From the NCBI RefSeq assembly GCF_014652315.1, contig NZ_BMYO01000002.1, forward strand, positions 434,001 through 498,000: 64,000 bases of DNA, written 5' to 3'. The notes under the pieces are model-generated. The model did no database searches. It saw only the letters and a list, made by a program, of their open reading frames with translations, and had not been told where the DNA came from. Within the stretch, counting starts at the first letter, position 1; each line of letters begins with the position of its first letter. A program made the position numbers and the translations under genes. Positions 43,197 to 52,360 of this stretch are shown in pieces. The DNA comes from Jeongeupia chitinilytica. Its GTDB lineage: Bacteria; Pseudomonadota; Gammaproteobacteria; Burkholderiales; Chitinibacteraceae.

Positions 43197-43766
43197 TCAG
43201 CGGGGCGCGTCCTGCCCGGGCTTGCCGTGGCCGGCGAAGTAGCGGCCGAAACCGACCACGGCGACGCCGGTGGCCGAGAGGATGTGCACGTCGGTGAGCA
43301 GCCGCGCCAGCCAGTCGCGTGGATAGATGTCGCCATAGCCGACGGTGGCCGAGGTGACGATGCTGAAGTGCAGGCAGTCCAGAAAGGTCTTCAGCGCGCC
43401 GCCGAAGAACGCCAGCGGCGTATCCGGATCGTAGACGTGCAGGTCGTGCATGCCGGCAAAGGCGTTGTTGTCGAAGTCGAACAGCGCCAGTGCGTAGTAG
43501 ATCAGTGCGAACTGAAGGATCAATCCGCCGTAGAGCCGGACCAGTGCCGGCAGGCTGTGCAGGCGTTTGGCGGCCATGCTCGTCATCAGGGCGCCGATCT
43601 GAACGACAAACAGCAGCCAGACCATCGAGCGCACCCAATGGTAATTGTCGAGCGTGAAGGCGCGGCCATGATGCTTGTAGACCAGCAGCGTCAGCAGCAA
43701 CGCCAGCACGATGGAGATCAGCGCGGCAATCAGCCCCAGCCGGTCGGTGCGGCGGATGCGCAGCAC
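43197..43766 (-). CDS. Two-pore-domain potassium channel family protein
   Basis: 189 residues with several transmembrane helices (about 10-30, 45-65, 78-98, 115-150). The selectivity filter TSATVGYGD is perfect for a potassium channel and is followed by another helix. There is no RCK/TrkA domain, so gating cannot be inferred. It lies between lolD (3 bases) and the deacetylase (2 bases), hence one transcript. Confidence 0.88.
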   Translation of the reverse strand: MLRIRRTDRLGLIAALISIVLALLLTLLVYKHHGRAFTLDNYHWVRSMVWLLFVVQIGALMTSMAAKRLHSLPALVRLYGGLILQFALIYYALALFDFDNNAFAGMHDLHVYDPDTPLAFFGGALKTFLDCLHFSIVTSATVGYGDIYPRDWLARLLTDVHILSATGVAVVGFGRYFAGHGKPGQDAPR

Positions 43767-43769
43767 GGC

Positions 43770-44456
43770 TCAGGCCTGCAGCGGTCCGAGCCGGCCGTCG
43801 GCGAGGTGGTACTGCAGGCGGCAGCGCTGGGCGAGCGACGGGTCGTGGGTGACGATGACGAAGCTCGTCTGCAGGTCGCGGTTGAGTTCGAGCATCAGTG
43901 CAAACACCGATTCGGCGGTGCCGCGATCGAGGTTGCCGGTCGGTTCGTCGGCCAGCACGCAGGCGGGCTGGTTGACCAGTGCGCGGGCGATGGCGGCGCG
44001 CTGGCGCTCGCCGCCGGACAGCTCGCCCGGCTTGTGGTGCAGTCGGTGGCCCAGGCCGACACGCTTGAGCATCTCGCGCGCTGCGGCGAAGGCGGTGTCC
44101 TTCGGTTCACGACGGATCAGTAGCGGCATGGCGACGTTTTCCTCTGCGGAAAATTCGGCCAGCAGGTGGTGGAACTGGTAGACGAAACCCAGCTTGCGGT
44201 TGCGCAGCTCGCCGCGGGCGGCCTCGTTCAGTGCAAACGGGTTGGTATCGCCGATGCGCACGCTGCCGCCGCTCGGTGTATCCAGGCCGCCAAGGCAATG
44301 CAGCAGCGTCGATTTGCCCGAGCCGGACGCGCCGACGATGGCGGCGGTGTCGCCGGCCTCAAGGCTGAAGTCGACGCCTTCGAGTACCGGCGTGTCGAGT
44401 TTGCCGCCACGGTAGTGCTTGACCAGACCCTGGGCGCTGAGGATGGGCTTATTCAT
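43770..44456 (-). CDS. lolD: Lipoprotein-releasing ABC transporter ATP-binding protein LolD
   Basis: 228 residues. Walker A GASGSGKST, Q-loop FVYQFHHLLAEFSAEENVAMP (the FQ..HLLPEFTA..N type diagnostic of LolD), signature LSGGERQR, Walker B VLADEPTGNLD, switch histidine THD. It powers the release of outer membrane lipoproteins from the inner membrane to LolA. The ATG at 44456 overlaps lolC by 8 bases. Confidence 0.97.
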   Translation of the reverse strand: MNKPILSAQGLVKHYRGGKLDTPVLEGVDFSLEAGDTAAIVGASGSGKSTLLHCLGGLDTPSGGSVRIGDTNPFALNEAARGELRNRKLGFVYQFHHLLAEFSAEENVAMPLLIRREPKDTAFAAAREMLKRVGLGHRLHHKPGELSGGERQRAAIARALVNQPACVLADEPTGNLDRGTAESVFALMLELNRDLQTSFVIVTHDPSLAQRCRLQYHLADGRLGPLQA

Positions 44457-45684
44457 AACGCAGTGCCTCCGCCGGGTTGATGCGGCTGGCACGCCAGCTC
44501 GGGTACAGCGTCGCGGCCAGCGACAGGACCAGCGAAATCACCGCAATCGTCGTGACGTCGCCCGGAATGATCTTCGACGGCAGTTCGGTGATCAGGTAAA
44601 CGTCGGGCGAAAGGATGCGGGTGCCGATGACGCGTTCGATGAACGGAATGATGACGTCGAGATTGCTGGCAACCAGCACCCCGCCGAGCACGCCGCACAG
44701 CGTGCCGAAAAAGCCGGAAATCGCGCCCTGGATGACGAAGATCTTCATGATCGACCCGGGCGAGGCGCCGAGCGTGCGCAGGATGGCGATGTCGGCCTGC
44801 TTGTCGGTGACCACCATCACGAGGGTCGAGACGAGGTTGAACGCGGCGACGGCGACGATCAGCGTCAGGATGATGAACATCATCCGCTTCTCGATTTCGA
44901 CCGCGCGGAAATAGGTCGGGTTTTCCTGCGACCAGTCGCTGACCAGCAGCGACGGCATCGTCCGGCCGAGGTCGCGGGCTACGCTGCGGGCGTTGAACAG
45001 GTCGTCGAGCTTCAGGCGCAACCCGCTGACGTCGTCACCGGTGCGGAACAGTTTCTGCGCGTCGCCGATGTGGATGAAGGCGAGGCCGGCGTCGTACGGA
45101 TAGTAGTCGGCGCGGAAGACCCCTACGACGAGGAACTGGCGGAAGCGCGGAATCAGCCCGGCAGGGGTGACCTGACCTTGCGGCGTGATCAGGGTGATCT
45201 TGTCGCCGGCGCGCACGCCCAGTTCGGCGGCGAGCTGCCAGCCGAGCACGATGTTGAACTGGCCGTCCTGGAGGTCGCTGAGGCGCCCGGCGAGCATCTT
45301 GTTGGCGGCCTCGCTGACCGTCGGCTCGAGCGCCGGATCGATGCCGCGGATGATCGTGCCCTTGACCTGGCTGCCGTTCGCCAGCAGTCCCTGGCCGAGC
45401 ACGTAAGGCGCGGCCGAACGGACGTGCGGATTCTGTCTGGCGTCGGCGGCGGCCTGGTGCCAGTCGGGCAGACGATTGTCGGCGCCCGTGATCTGCACGT
45501 GCGCAGCCATGCCGAGAATCCGGTCGCGGACTTCCTCCTGAAAACCGTTCATCACCGAGAGCACGATGATCAGCGCCGCAACGCCGAGCGTGATGCCGAG
45601 AATGGAAACCAGCGAGATGAAGGAAATGAAGCCGTTGCGGCGTTTGGCCCGCGTGTAGCGCAGGCCGATCAGGAGTTCGTACAT
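44449..45684 (-). CDS. lolC: Lipoprotein-releasing system transmembrane protein LolC/LolE
   Basis: 411 residues, four transmembrane helices with a large periplasmic domain after the first. The N terminus YELLIGLRYTRAKRRNGFISFISLVSILGITLGVAALIIVLSVMNGF is typical of LolC/E. Only one such gene is present here, so the complex may be a homodimer of this subunit with LolD. It leads the lolC-lolD-channel-deacetylase operon. Confidence 0.96.
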   Translation of the reverse strand: MYELLIGLRYTRAKRRNGFISFISLVSILGITLGVAALIIVLSVMNGFQEEVRDRILGMAAHVQITGADNRLPDWHQAAADARQNPHVRSAAPYVLGQGLLANGSQVKGTIIRGIDPALEPTVSEAANKMLAGRLSDLQDGQFNIVLGWQLAAELGVRAGDKITLITPQGQVTPAGLIPRFRQFLVVGVFRADYYPYDAGLAFIHIGDAQKLFRTGDDVSGLRLKLDDLFNARSVARDLGRTMPSLLVSDWSQENPTYFRAVEIEKRMMFIILTLIVAVAAFNLVSTLVMVVTDKQADIAILRTLGASPGSIMKIFVIQGAISGFFGTLCGVLGGVLVASNLDVIIPFIERVIGTRILSPDVYLITELPSKIIPGDVTTIAVISLVLSLAATLYPSWRASRINPAEALRYE

Positions 45685-45850
45685 GGCCCAGGCCGAGGGA
45701 CGGAGGCGCGGATTTTAGCACAGTGTCCTTGCCGGTTCGGACGTGATTAGTCGCTTGGCGTCCGCTTTCGTTGAACGTTGGCTTCCAAGAAGCGTCCTAA
45801 AATCAAAGGCATGGCTGCAGGGCAGCCAAACGTTGCCGAGGAGTGTGCGC

Positions 45851-47083
45851 ATGCTGATCGACAAACTGGGGCAGTTCGGCATCGATCAATTCGACCGCTG
45901 GGTCGGTCAGGTCCGCGCACACGGCGAGCTGCCATTGCAGATCCGCCTGTGGAACGGGCGCGATTACCGGTTTTCGGCTGCACCGACCGTGACGATCACC
46001 TTGCCGAGTCCGCATGCGGTGAGCTACTTCCGCCGGCCGAGCCTGGCCAGTCTTGGCGAGGCCTATGTCGAGGGGCAAGTCGACATCGACGGCCCGTTGC
46101 CGAGCGTGTTCGAAGTGGCAGTGGCGCTGGCCGGCCGGCTGGTGTCGGGCAACAAGCTGTGGGGACGGCTGGCGGCACGCGGCCGACAGCACTCGCGCTC
46201 GCTCGACTCCGAATCGGTCCAGTATCACTACGACGTATCGAACGACTTCTATCGCCTGTGGCTGGACGAGCAGATGGTCTACTCGTGTGCCTATTTCGAG
46301 CGCGGCGACGAGGGACTGGATGCGGCGCAGGTCAAGAAGCTCGACCACATCCTGACCAAGGTCATGCTCAGGCCCGGCGAGCGCCTGCTCGACATCGGCT
46401 GCGGCTGGGGCGCGCTGGTGCTGCGCGCGGCGACGAAGTTCGGTGCCCACGCCACCGGAATCACCCTTTCGGAGAATCAGTACGCGCTGGCGCAGCAACG
46501 CATTCGCGAGGCCGGGGTACAGGACCGCTGCAAGGTGCTGCTGTGCGACTACCGGGACGTGACCGGAACCTACGACAAGATCACCAGTGTTGGGATGTTC
46601 GAGCACGTCGGCCTTGCCAATCTTGGCGGCTACTTTGCCAAGGTGCACAGCCTGCTGCGCGATGGCGGGCTGGTGCTCAATCACGGCATCACCACCACCG
46701 ACGTCGACAACGGTAGCGGCGCCTTTTTCGGTGGCGGCGATTTCATCGACCGGTATGTGTTTCCAAACGGCGAGCTGCCGCATCTGGCGCTGGCGGTACG
46801 CGAAATGTCGGCGGCAGGGCTGGAGGTGATCGATATCGAGTCGTTGCGGCGGCACTATGCCCGGACGCTCGAGTTCTGGACCGAGCGCTTCGAGGCGAAC
46901 GCCGACCGGATTCGCACGATGGTCGACGACAAGCACTACCGGATCTGGCGGGTCTACCTCGCCGGCTGTGCGTGGGCGTTCGCCAACGACTGGGTGTCGA
47001 TCTACCAGCTGCTCGGCTGCCGGGCCGGGGCGATCGGGCTGAACCCGACGCCGATGTCGCGGAGCTATATGTACCCGAAGTAG
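45851..47083 (+). CDS. cfa: Cyclopropane-fatty-acyl-phospholipid synthase
   Basis: 410 residues. SAM-binding LDIGCGWGALV, the HYDVSNDFYRLWLDEQMVYSCAYF segment and the C-terminal YLAGCAWAF with the active-site region cysteine are the Cfa signatures. It adds a methylene bridge to unsaturated fatty acids in the membrane, usually in stationary phase or acid. The ATG at 45851 follows GAGGAG by 8 bases. It stands alone, ended by a terminator. Confidence 0.95.
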   Translation: MLIDKLGQFGIDQFDRWVGQVRAHGELPLQIRLWNGRDYRFSAAPTVTITLPSPHAVSYFRRPSLASLGEAYVEGQVDIDGPLPSVFEVAVALAGRLVSGNKLWGRLAARGRQHSRSLDSESVQYHYDVSNDFYRLWLDEQMVYSCAYFERGDEGLDAAQVKKLDHILTKVMLRPGERLLDIGCGWGALVLRAATKFGAHATGITLSENQYALAQQRIREAGVQDRCKVLLCDYRDVTGTYDKITSVGMFEHVGLANLGGYFAKVHSLLRDGGLVLNHGITTTDVDNGSGAFFGGGDFIDRYVFPNGELPHLALAVREMSAAGLEVIDIESLRRHYARTLEFWTERFEANADRIRTMVDDKHYRIWRVYLAGCAWAFANDWVSIYQLLGCRAGAIGLNPTPMSRSYMYPK

Positions 47084-47085
47084 AA

Positions 47086-47106
47086 AACGGGGCCGTCGGC
47101 CCCGTT
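47086..47106. terminator. Terminator between cfa and pflA
   Basis: AACGGGGCC and GGCCCCGTT form a 9-bp stem with a GTC loop. The A/T-runs are short on both sides. It lies between the convergent ends of cfa and pflA. Confidence 0.65.
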
Positions 47107-47108
47107 GT

Positions 47109-47912
47109 TCAGTAGGTGTTCAGTCCGCGTGCGCGGAACTGGTCGCGGACCCGTTCGGCGAGTTCGATGCTCGGCGGCTCGACGTCGCCGAGTTCGTACT
47201 TCATGCCGAGTTCTTCCCACTTGTGTTCGCCCATCTTGTGGAAAGGCAGGACTTCGACACGCTCGACGATGCTGCCGAGTGACTGGACGAACGCTGCCAG
47301 TCCCTCGACATCGTCGACGTCGTCCGACCAGCCCGGAACCAGCACGTAACGCAGCCAGATCTTCTTGCCCATTTTCTGCAGCCGGCGGGCGAAATCCAGC
47401 GTCGGCTGCAGCGGTTTGCCGGTCAGCTTTTCATAGCGCTCGGGATTGAACTGCTTGATGTCGAGCAGGACGAGATCGACGTTGTCGAACCAGCTGTCAT
47501 CCAGATGTGCCGCGAGGAAGCCCTGGGTGTCCAGCGCCGTGTGCAGACCGTACTGCTGCTTGACCCGGTAGAAGATTTCGCCGACGAAATGCGCCTGCAT
47601 CAGCGGTTCGCCACCCGAGATGGTCAGTCCACCGGTCATTTTCAGGAAGGCTGCGTACTTGCCGATTTCGGCGACAACCTCGTCGACCGTCTTCTGCTTG
47701 CCGTTGTGCAGCTTCCAGGTGTCCGGATTGTGGCAGTACAGGCACCTGAACTGACAGCCCGACACGAACACGACGAAACGCATGCCGGGGCCGTCGACCG
47801 CCGCACCGGTTTCGAACGAATGGACGAAGCCGCACATCTTGCCGTTCTCGTCGACCATGGCCGGCACGATTTCGCCGAGCGGCTTTTGTACTTCTACGAT
47901 CTCGATGGTCAT
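47109..47912 (-). CDS. pflA: Pyruvate formate-lyase activating enzyme
   Basis: 267 residues. The radical SAM motif is CQFRCLYC (CxxxCxxC), with SFETGAAVDGPGMRFVVFVSG before it and LTISGGEPLMQ after it. It makes the glycyl radical on PflB under anaerobic conditions. The ATG at 47912 gives the standard N terminus. It follows pflB on the same strand with a terminator-like hairpin in between, which probably lowers its expression. Confidence 0.97.
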   Translation of the reverse strand: MTIEIVEVQKPLGEIVPAMVDENGKMCGFVHSFETGAAVDGPGMRFVVFVSGCQFRCLYCHNPDTWKLHNGKQKTVDEVVAEIGKYAAFLKMTGGLTISGGEPLMQAHFVGEIFYRVKQQYGLHTALDTQGFLAAHLDDSWFDNVDLVLLDIKQFNPERYEKLTGKPLQPTLDFARRLQKMGKKIWLRYVLVPGWSDDVDDVEGLAAFVQSLGSIVERVEVLPFHKMGEHKWEELGMKYELGDVEPPSIELAERVRDQFRARGLNTY

Positions 47913-47935
47913 TGCGTGTCTCCAGTGACAAAACA

Positions 47936-47957
47936 AGGGCGGCCCTGGGGCCGCCCT
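47936..47957 (-). terminator. Hairpin between pflB and pflA (partial terminator)
   Basis: AGGGCGGCC and GGCCGCCCT make a 9-bp stem with a CTGG loop (plus-strand reading), followed on the minus strand by TTGTTTTGT. It lies 24 bases before the pflA start and would stop part of the pflB transcripts. Confidence 0.6.
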
Positions 47958-48006
47958 GTTTGCAGCGGGGGCAGGGCGGGCCCACCCCCTGATTCTTCTT
48001 GTTAGA

Positions 48007-50265
48007 TCAGCACTTCACGTGGAAAGTGCGGTTGATCACGTCGAGCTGCTGTTCGCGCGTCAGCTTGATGAAGTTGACGGCGTAACCCGAGACGCGGATG
48101 GTCAGCTGCGGGTACTTCTCCGGGTGATCCATGGCATCGAGCAGCGTGTCGCGGTTGAGCACGTTGACGTTGATATGGAAGCCGGTGGCGTTGCAGAAGC
48201 CGTCCAGGCAGGCGGTCAGGTTGTTGACGCGATCGGCCAGCGAGTGACCCAGCGCATCCGGCGTGGCCGAAGCCGTCCACGAGATGCCGTCCAGCGCGGC
48301 TTCGTACGGCAGCTTGGCGACCGATGCACCGGCTGCGACAAAGCCCGAGGTGTCGCGGCCGTTCATCGGGTTGGCACCCGGAGCGAACGGGGCGCCGGCG
48401 CGGCGGCCGTCCGGGGTGTTGCCGGTCTTCTTGCCGTACACGACGTTCGACGTGATGGTCAGGATCGACTGGGTCGGCAGCGAGTTGCGATACGTCTTGT
48501 GGCTCTTGACCTTGTTCATGAACGATTCGGTCAGGTACACGGCGATCGAGTCGACGCGGTCGTCGTTGTTGCCGAAGGCCGGGTATTCACCCTCGATCTC
48601 GAAGTCGACGGCCGTGCCGGCTTCGTTGCGGATGGTCTTGACCTTGGCGTACTTGATGGCCGACAGCGAGTCCGCGGCCACCGACAGACCGGCGATGCCG
48701 CAGGCCATGGTGCGCAGGATGTCGCGATCGTGCAGCGCCATCTCGATCCGCTCGTACGAGTACTTGTCGTGCATGTAGTGGATCGCGTTCAGGGCCTTGA
48801 CGTAGGTCGCAGCCAGCCAGTCCATCATCTTGTCGTACTTGGCCATCACCTCGTCGTAGTCGAGGTATTCCGACGTGATCGGCTCGAAGCCCGGAACGAC
48901 TTTCTTGCCGGTTTTTTCGTCGACGCCGCCGTTGATCGCGTACAGCATCGCCTTGGCCAAGTTGCAGCGGGCACCGAAGAACTGCATCTGCTTGCCGACT
49001 TCCATCGCCGAGACGCAGCAGGCGATCGCGTAGTCGTCACCCCAGTGCGGGCGCATCTGTTCGTCCGACTCGTACTGGATCGAGCTGGTTTCGATCGACA
49101 CCTTGGCGCAGAAGTTCTTGAAGCCTTGCGGCAGCGCCGGCGACCACAGCACGGTCAGGTTCGGCTCCGGTGCCGGGCCGAGGTTGAACAGCGTATTGAG
49201 GAAGCGGAAGCTGTTCTTCGATACCAGCGTACGGCCATCCTTGCCCATGCCGCCGATCGATTCGGTCACCCAGGTCGGGTCGCCCGAGTACAGGCTGTTG
49301 TATTCCTCGGTACGCAGGAAGCGGACGATGCGCAGCTTGATGACCAGGTCGTCGATGAATTCCTGGGCTTCGGCTTCGGTGATCTTGCCTTCCTTCAGGT
49401 CACGCTCGATGTAGATGTCGAGGAAGGTCGAGATCCGGCCGATCGACATGGCGGCGCCGTTCTGTTCCTTGATCGCGGCGAGGTAACCGAAATAGGTCCA
49501 CTGGATGGCTTCCTGCGCGGTGGCAGCCGGCTTGCCGATGTCGAAGCCGTAGCTTGCGGCCATTTCCTTCAGTTCGCCCAGCGCACGGATCTGTTCCGAC
49601 AGCTCTTCGCGCAGGCGGATGGTGTCTTCGGTGAAGTCGAAGTCGTCGGTTTCGGCCTTTTCGGCCTTCTTGAATTCGATCAACTGGTCGATGCCGTACA
49701 GCGCGACACGGCGGTAGTCACCGATGATGCGGCCGCGGCCGTAGGCATCGGGCAGGCCGGTGATCACGCCGGACGAGCGGCAGGCACGGATCAGCGGGTT
49801 GTAGATGTCGAAGACGCCCGAATTGTGGTCCTTGCGGTACTTGTGGAAGATCTCTTCGACCTTCGGGTCGAGTTCGCGGCCGATTTCTTCCAGCGAGCTC
49901 TGCACCATGCGCAGGCCGGTGTTCGGGAAGATGGCGCGCTTGAGCGGCGCGTCGGTCTGGACGCCGACGATCTTTTCCAGGTCCTTGTCGATATAGCCCG
50001 GGCCGAAAGCGGTGATGCTGGTGCCGCGGTCGGCGGCGACATCGAGGACCTGCCCCGGTGCGGCGCGCTCGGCCTTGAGCATTTCGGAGAGCTTGTCCCA
50101 GACCTTCTTGGTGCGGTCGGTCGGGCCGGCGATGAAGCTGTCGTCGCCTTCGTACGGGGTGTAGTTCAGCTGGATGAAGTCGCGGACGGCGACCTTCTTC
50201 TGCCACTCGCCCTCTTTGAAGCCACGCCAGGCATTGATCTGCAGGTTGGTTTCCGGTGCGTTCAT
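48007..50265 (-). CDS. pflB: Formate C-acetyltransferase (pyruvate formate-lyase)
   Basis: 752 residues. The catalytic cysteine pair is in DYAIACCVSAM, and the radical glycine lies near the C terminus in IRVSGYAVNF. NYTPYEGDDSF, GLPDAYGRGRIIGDYRRVALYGID and GIAGLSVAADSLSAIKYAKV are PflB signatures. It splits pyruvate with CoA into acetyl-CoA and formate without oxygen. The start at 50265 has AAAGGAG at 8 bases; an in-frame ATG at 50295 is less likely. A perfect FNR box lies upstream. Confidence 0.98.
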   Translation of the reverse strand: MNAPETNLQINAWRGFKEGEWQKKVAVRDFIQLNYTPYEGDDSFIAGPTDRTKKVWDKLSEMLKAERAAPGQVLDVAADRGTSITAFGPGYIDKDLEKIVGVQTDAPLKRAIFPNTGLRMVQSSLEEIGRELDPKVEEIFHKYRKDHNSGVFDIYNPLIRACRSSGVITGLPDAYGRGRIIGDYRRVALYGIDQLIEFKKAEKAETDDFDFTEDTIRLREELSEQIRALGELKEMAASYGFDIGKPAATAQEAIQWTYFGYLAAIKEQNGAAMSIGRISTFLDIYIERDLKEGKITEAEAQEFIDDLVIKLRIVRFLRTEEYNSLYSGDPTWVTESIGGMGKDGRTLVSKNSFRFLNTLFNLGPAPEPNLTVLWSPALPQGFKNFCAKVSIETSSIQYESDEQMRPHWGDDYAIACCVSAMEVGKQMQFFGARCNLAKAMLYAINGGVDEKTGKKVVPGFEPITSEYLDYDEVMAKYDKMMDWLAATYVKALNAIHYMHDKYSYERIEMALHDRDILRTMACGIAGLSVAADSLSAIKYAKVKTIRNEAGTAVDFEIEGEYPAFGNNDDRVDSIAVYLTESFMNKVKSHKTYRNSLPTQSILTITSNVVYGKKTGNTPDGRRAGAPFAPGANPMNGRDTSGFVAAGASVAKLPYEAALDGISWTASATPDALGHSLADRVNNLTACLDGFCNATGFHINVNVLNRDTLLDAMDHPEKYPQLTIRVSGYAVNFIKLTREQQLDVINRTFHVKC

Positions 50266-50415
50266 GGTGATGCTCCTTTCGATGAATCTGTTCAACGATC
50301 AGTAAAACAGTGGCGGTGGAATGACCGGGCCCGCGGATCGTCGCAGGGTGGGGCGCTTCCGATGAATTAAGACTACTCCGTTGACCTATTTCGCGCTCTG
50401 CAAAAAAGCACGCTC

Positions 50416-50457
50416 ATTGTGGGGTGGGAAAGCTGCATTGGCGTTGATCAAGATCAA
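50416..50457 (-). promoter_or_regulatory. FNR-activated promoter of pflB-pflA
   Basis: TTGAT-CAAG-ATCAA at 50444-50457 is a perfect FNR consensus. On the minus strand CACAAT (50416-50421) stands where the -10 should be if the box is centred at -41.5, the class II geometry; the start would be near 50409. This gives an untranslated leader of about 140 bases. Confidence 0.75.
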
Positions 50458-50641
50458 CCCGGTTCACGGGAAAACGCGCATGGGTGATGGCGGGGAAAAG
50501 TATGTCATGTGCAACCGCTGTATGTTTTTTCGCCGGACCGATCCGTTGTTATTTGAGCGCGATACCATCTTTATAACTAGCAGATATTGCCATTCGGGAT
50601 CGCGTTATCGCGTGATGGTGCTTCCGGGTGGCGCCAAAACA

Positions 50642-50667
50642 AACGGGCCGACATGTGTCGGCCCGTT
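50642..50667 (-). terminator. Terminator of prfC
   Basis: AACGGGCCGAC and GTCGGCCCGTT make an 11-bp stem with a 4-base loop; on the minus strand TTTGTTTTGG follows. It lies 20 bases past the prfC stop. Confidence 0.8.
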
Positions 50668-50686
50668 GGCGTGAAGCGCAGTGTGT

Positions 50687-52276
50687 TTACAGCGTGACCG
50701 CGTGCTCGCGGGTGGCGTGGAAAACGATGTCGGGCCAGCGCTCCTGCGTCAGGGACAGGTTGACGCGACTGGTCGCCAGGTAGGCCAGGCTGTCGGCCGC
50801 ATCGCGGGCAAGATTGTTGCCGAGGCTGTTTTCGAAATCGGTCAGTTTCCTGGTGTTCTCGCAGCTGACCCAGCGGGCGGTGTAGATCGATGTCGATTCG
50901 AAAATCGCTTCGACGCCGTATTCGTTCAGCAGGCGCGAGGCGACGACTTCGAACTGCAGGACGCCGACCGCACCGAGAATCAGGTCGGAGCCGTTCAACG
51001 GCTTGAAGACCTGGACCGCGCCTTCCTCACCCAGCTGCTGCAGGCCTTTCTGCAGCTGCTTGAGCTTGAGCGGATTCTTGATCCGGACGGTGCGGAACAA
51101 CTCGGGGGCGAAGTAGGGGATGCCGGTGAACGACAGCGCTTCGCCTTCGGAGAACGAATCGCCGATCTGGATGTTGCCGTGGTTGGGCAGGCCGATGATG
51201 TCGCCGGCGTAGGCTTCTTCGACCTGCTCGCGGCCCTGGGCCATGAAGGTCACGACCGAGTTGGCGGCGATGTCGCGGCCAAGGCGCAGGTGCTTGAACT
51301 TCATGCCGCGCGAGAATTCGCCCGAGCAGACGCGCAGGAAGGCGATCCGGTCGCGGTGCTTCGGGTCCATGTTCGCCTGTATCTTGAACACGAAAGCCGA
51401 GAATTTTTCTTCGGTCGGATCGACGCTGCGCGCGGTCGCGTCGCGCGCGCCCGGTGGCGGCGCCCAGTCGACCAGCGCGTTGAGGATTTCGCGTACGCCG
51501 AAATTGTTGATCGCCGAGCCGAAGAATACCGGGGTCAGCGTGCCCTCGAGGAATTCGTCCAGTACGAACGGATGGCTGGCGCCACGCACCAGTTCCATTT
51601 CCATCCGGGTGTTCTCGATTTCGAGCGGGAACAGTTCGTCCAGTCGCGGGTTGTCGAGGCCCTGAATGATCTCGACTTCATCGAGCGGCCCCTGGCCCGG
51701 CGTGAAGATGATCACTTCGTCTTTCAGGATGTGGTACACGCCGCGGAAGGTCTTGCCCATGCCGATCGGCCAGGTCACCGGCGCGCAGCGGATCTGCAGC
51801 ACCGACTCGACTTCGTCCAGCAGTTCGAGGCTGTCGCGCACTTCGCGGTCGTACTTGTTCATGAACGTGACGATCGGCGTATTGCGCAGCCGGCACACGT
51901 TCAGGAGCTTGATCGTCTGTTCTTCGACGCCCTTGGCGGCGTCGATCACCATCAGCGCCGAGTCGACCGCCGTCAGCACGCGATAGGTGTCTTCGGAGAA
52001 GTCCTGGTGGCCCGGGGTGTCGAGCAGGTTGACGACGTGGTCGCGGTAGTCGAACTGCATCACAGAAGAGGCGACCGAAATGCCGCGCTGCTTTTCGATG
52101 TCCATCCAGTCCGACGTGGCGAATTTGCCGCCTTTCTTGCCCTTGACCGTGCCCGCGGCCTGGATCGTGCCCGAGAAGTACAACAGCTTTTCGGTGAGCG
52201 TGGTTTTACCGGCGTCGGGGTGCGAAATGATGGCAAAGGTGCGCCGACGGGCAACTTGCTGGGCGAGCGTGGGCAT
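50687..52276 (-). CDS. prfC: Peptide chain release factor 3
   Basis: 529 residues, same as E. coli RF3. GTPase motifs: SHPDAGKTTLTEKLL (G1), GISVASSVMQF (G2 region), DTPGHQDF (G3), NKYDRE (G4). FVFKIQANMDPKHRDR and the domain III segment GAVQVFKP are typical. It recycles RF1/RF2 from the ribosome. It is separated from the kinase gene upstream by 84 bases. Confidence 0.98.
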   Translation of the reverse strand: MPTLAQQVARRRTFAIISHPDAGKTTLTEKLLYFSGTIQAAGTVKGKKGGKFATSDWMDIEKQRGISVASSVMQFDYRDHVVNLLDTPGHQDFSEDTYRVLTAVDSALMVIDAAKGVEEQTIKLLNVCRLRNTPIVTFMNKYDREVRDSLELLDEVESVLQIRCAPVTWPIGMGKTFRGVYHILKDEVIIFTPGQGPLDEVEIIQGLDNPRLDELFPLEIENTRMEMELVRGASHPFVLDEFLEGTLTPVFFGSAINNFGVREILNALVDWAPPPGARDATARSVDPTEEKFSAFVFKIQANMDPKHRDRIAFLRVCSGEFSRGMKFKHLRLGRDIAANSVVTFMAQGREQVEEAYAGDIIGLPNHGNIQIGDSFSEGEALSFTGIPYFAPELFRTVRIKNPLKLKQLQKGLQQLGEEGAVQVFKPLNGSDLILGAVGVLQFEVVASRLLNEYGVEAIFESTSIYTARWVSCENTRKLTDFENSLGNNLARDAADSLAYLATSRVNLSLTQERWPDIVFHATREHAVTL

Positions 52277-52360
52277 GGTCTTGATTTATCTTGGATTTGC
52301 GGCAGGAAAGCGCGGCATTGTACGCCAATCGCGGTGCAATCAAAACCGCGGGGGCGATGC

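Larger units (their letters stand above)
50266..50686. other. 421-base intergenic region with pfl promoter and prfC terminator
   Basis: It holds the FNR-type pflB promoter (50416-50457) and the prfC terminator (50642-50667). A 97-codon plus-strand frame crosses both elements and looks spurious. Nothing else is seen. Confidence 0.7.

Noticed and set aside
48019..50370. 783-codon plus-strand open frame opposite pflB
   Set aside because: It is a shadow of the well-conserved pflB gene, with no recognisable domain.
50381..50674. 97-codon plus-strand frame between pflB and prfC
   Set aside because: It runs through the FNR box and the prfC terminator and has no ribosome binding site or family resemblance.
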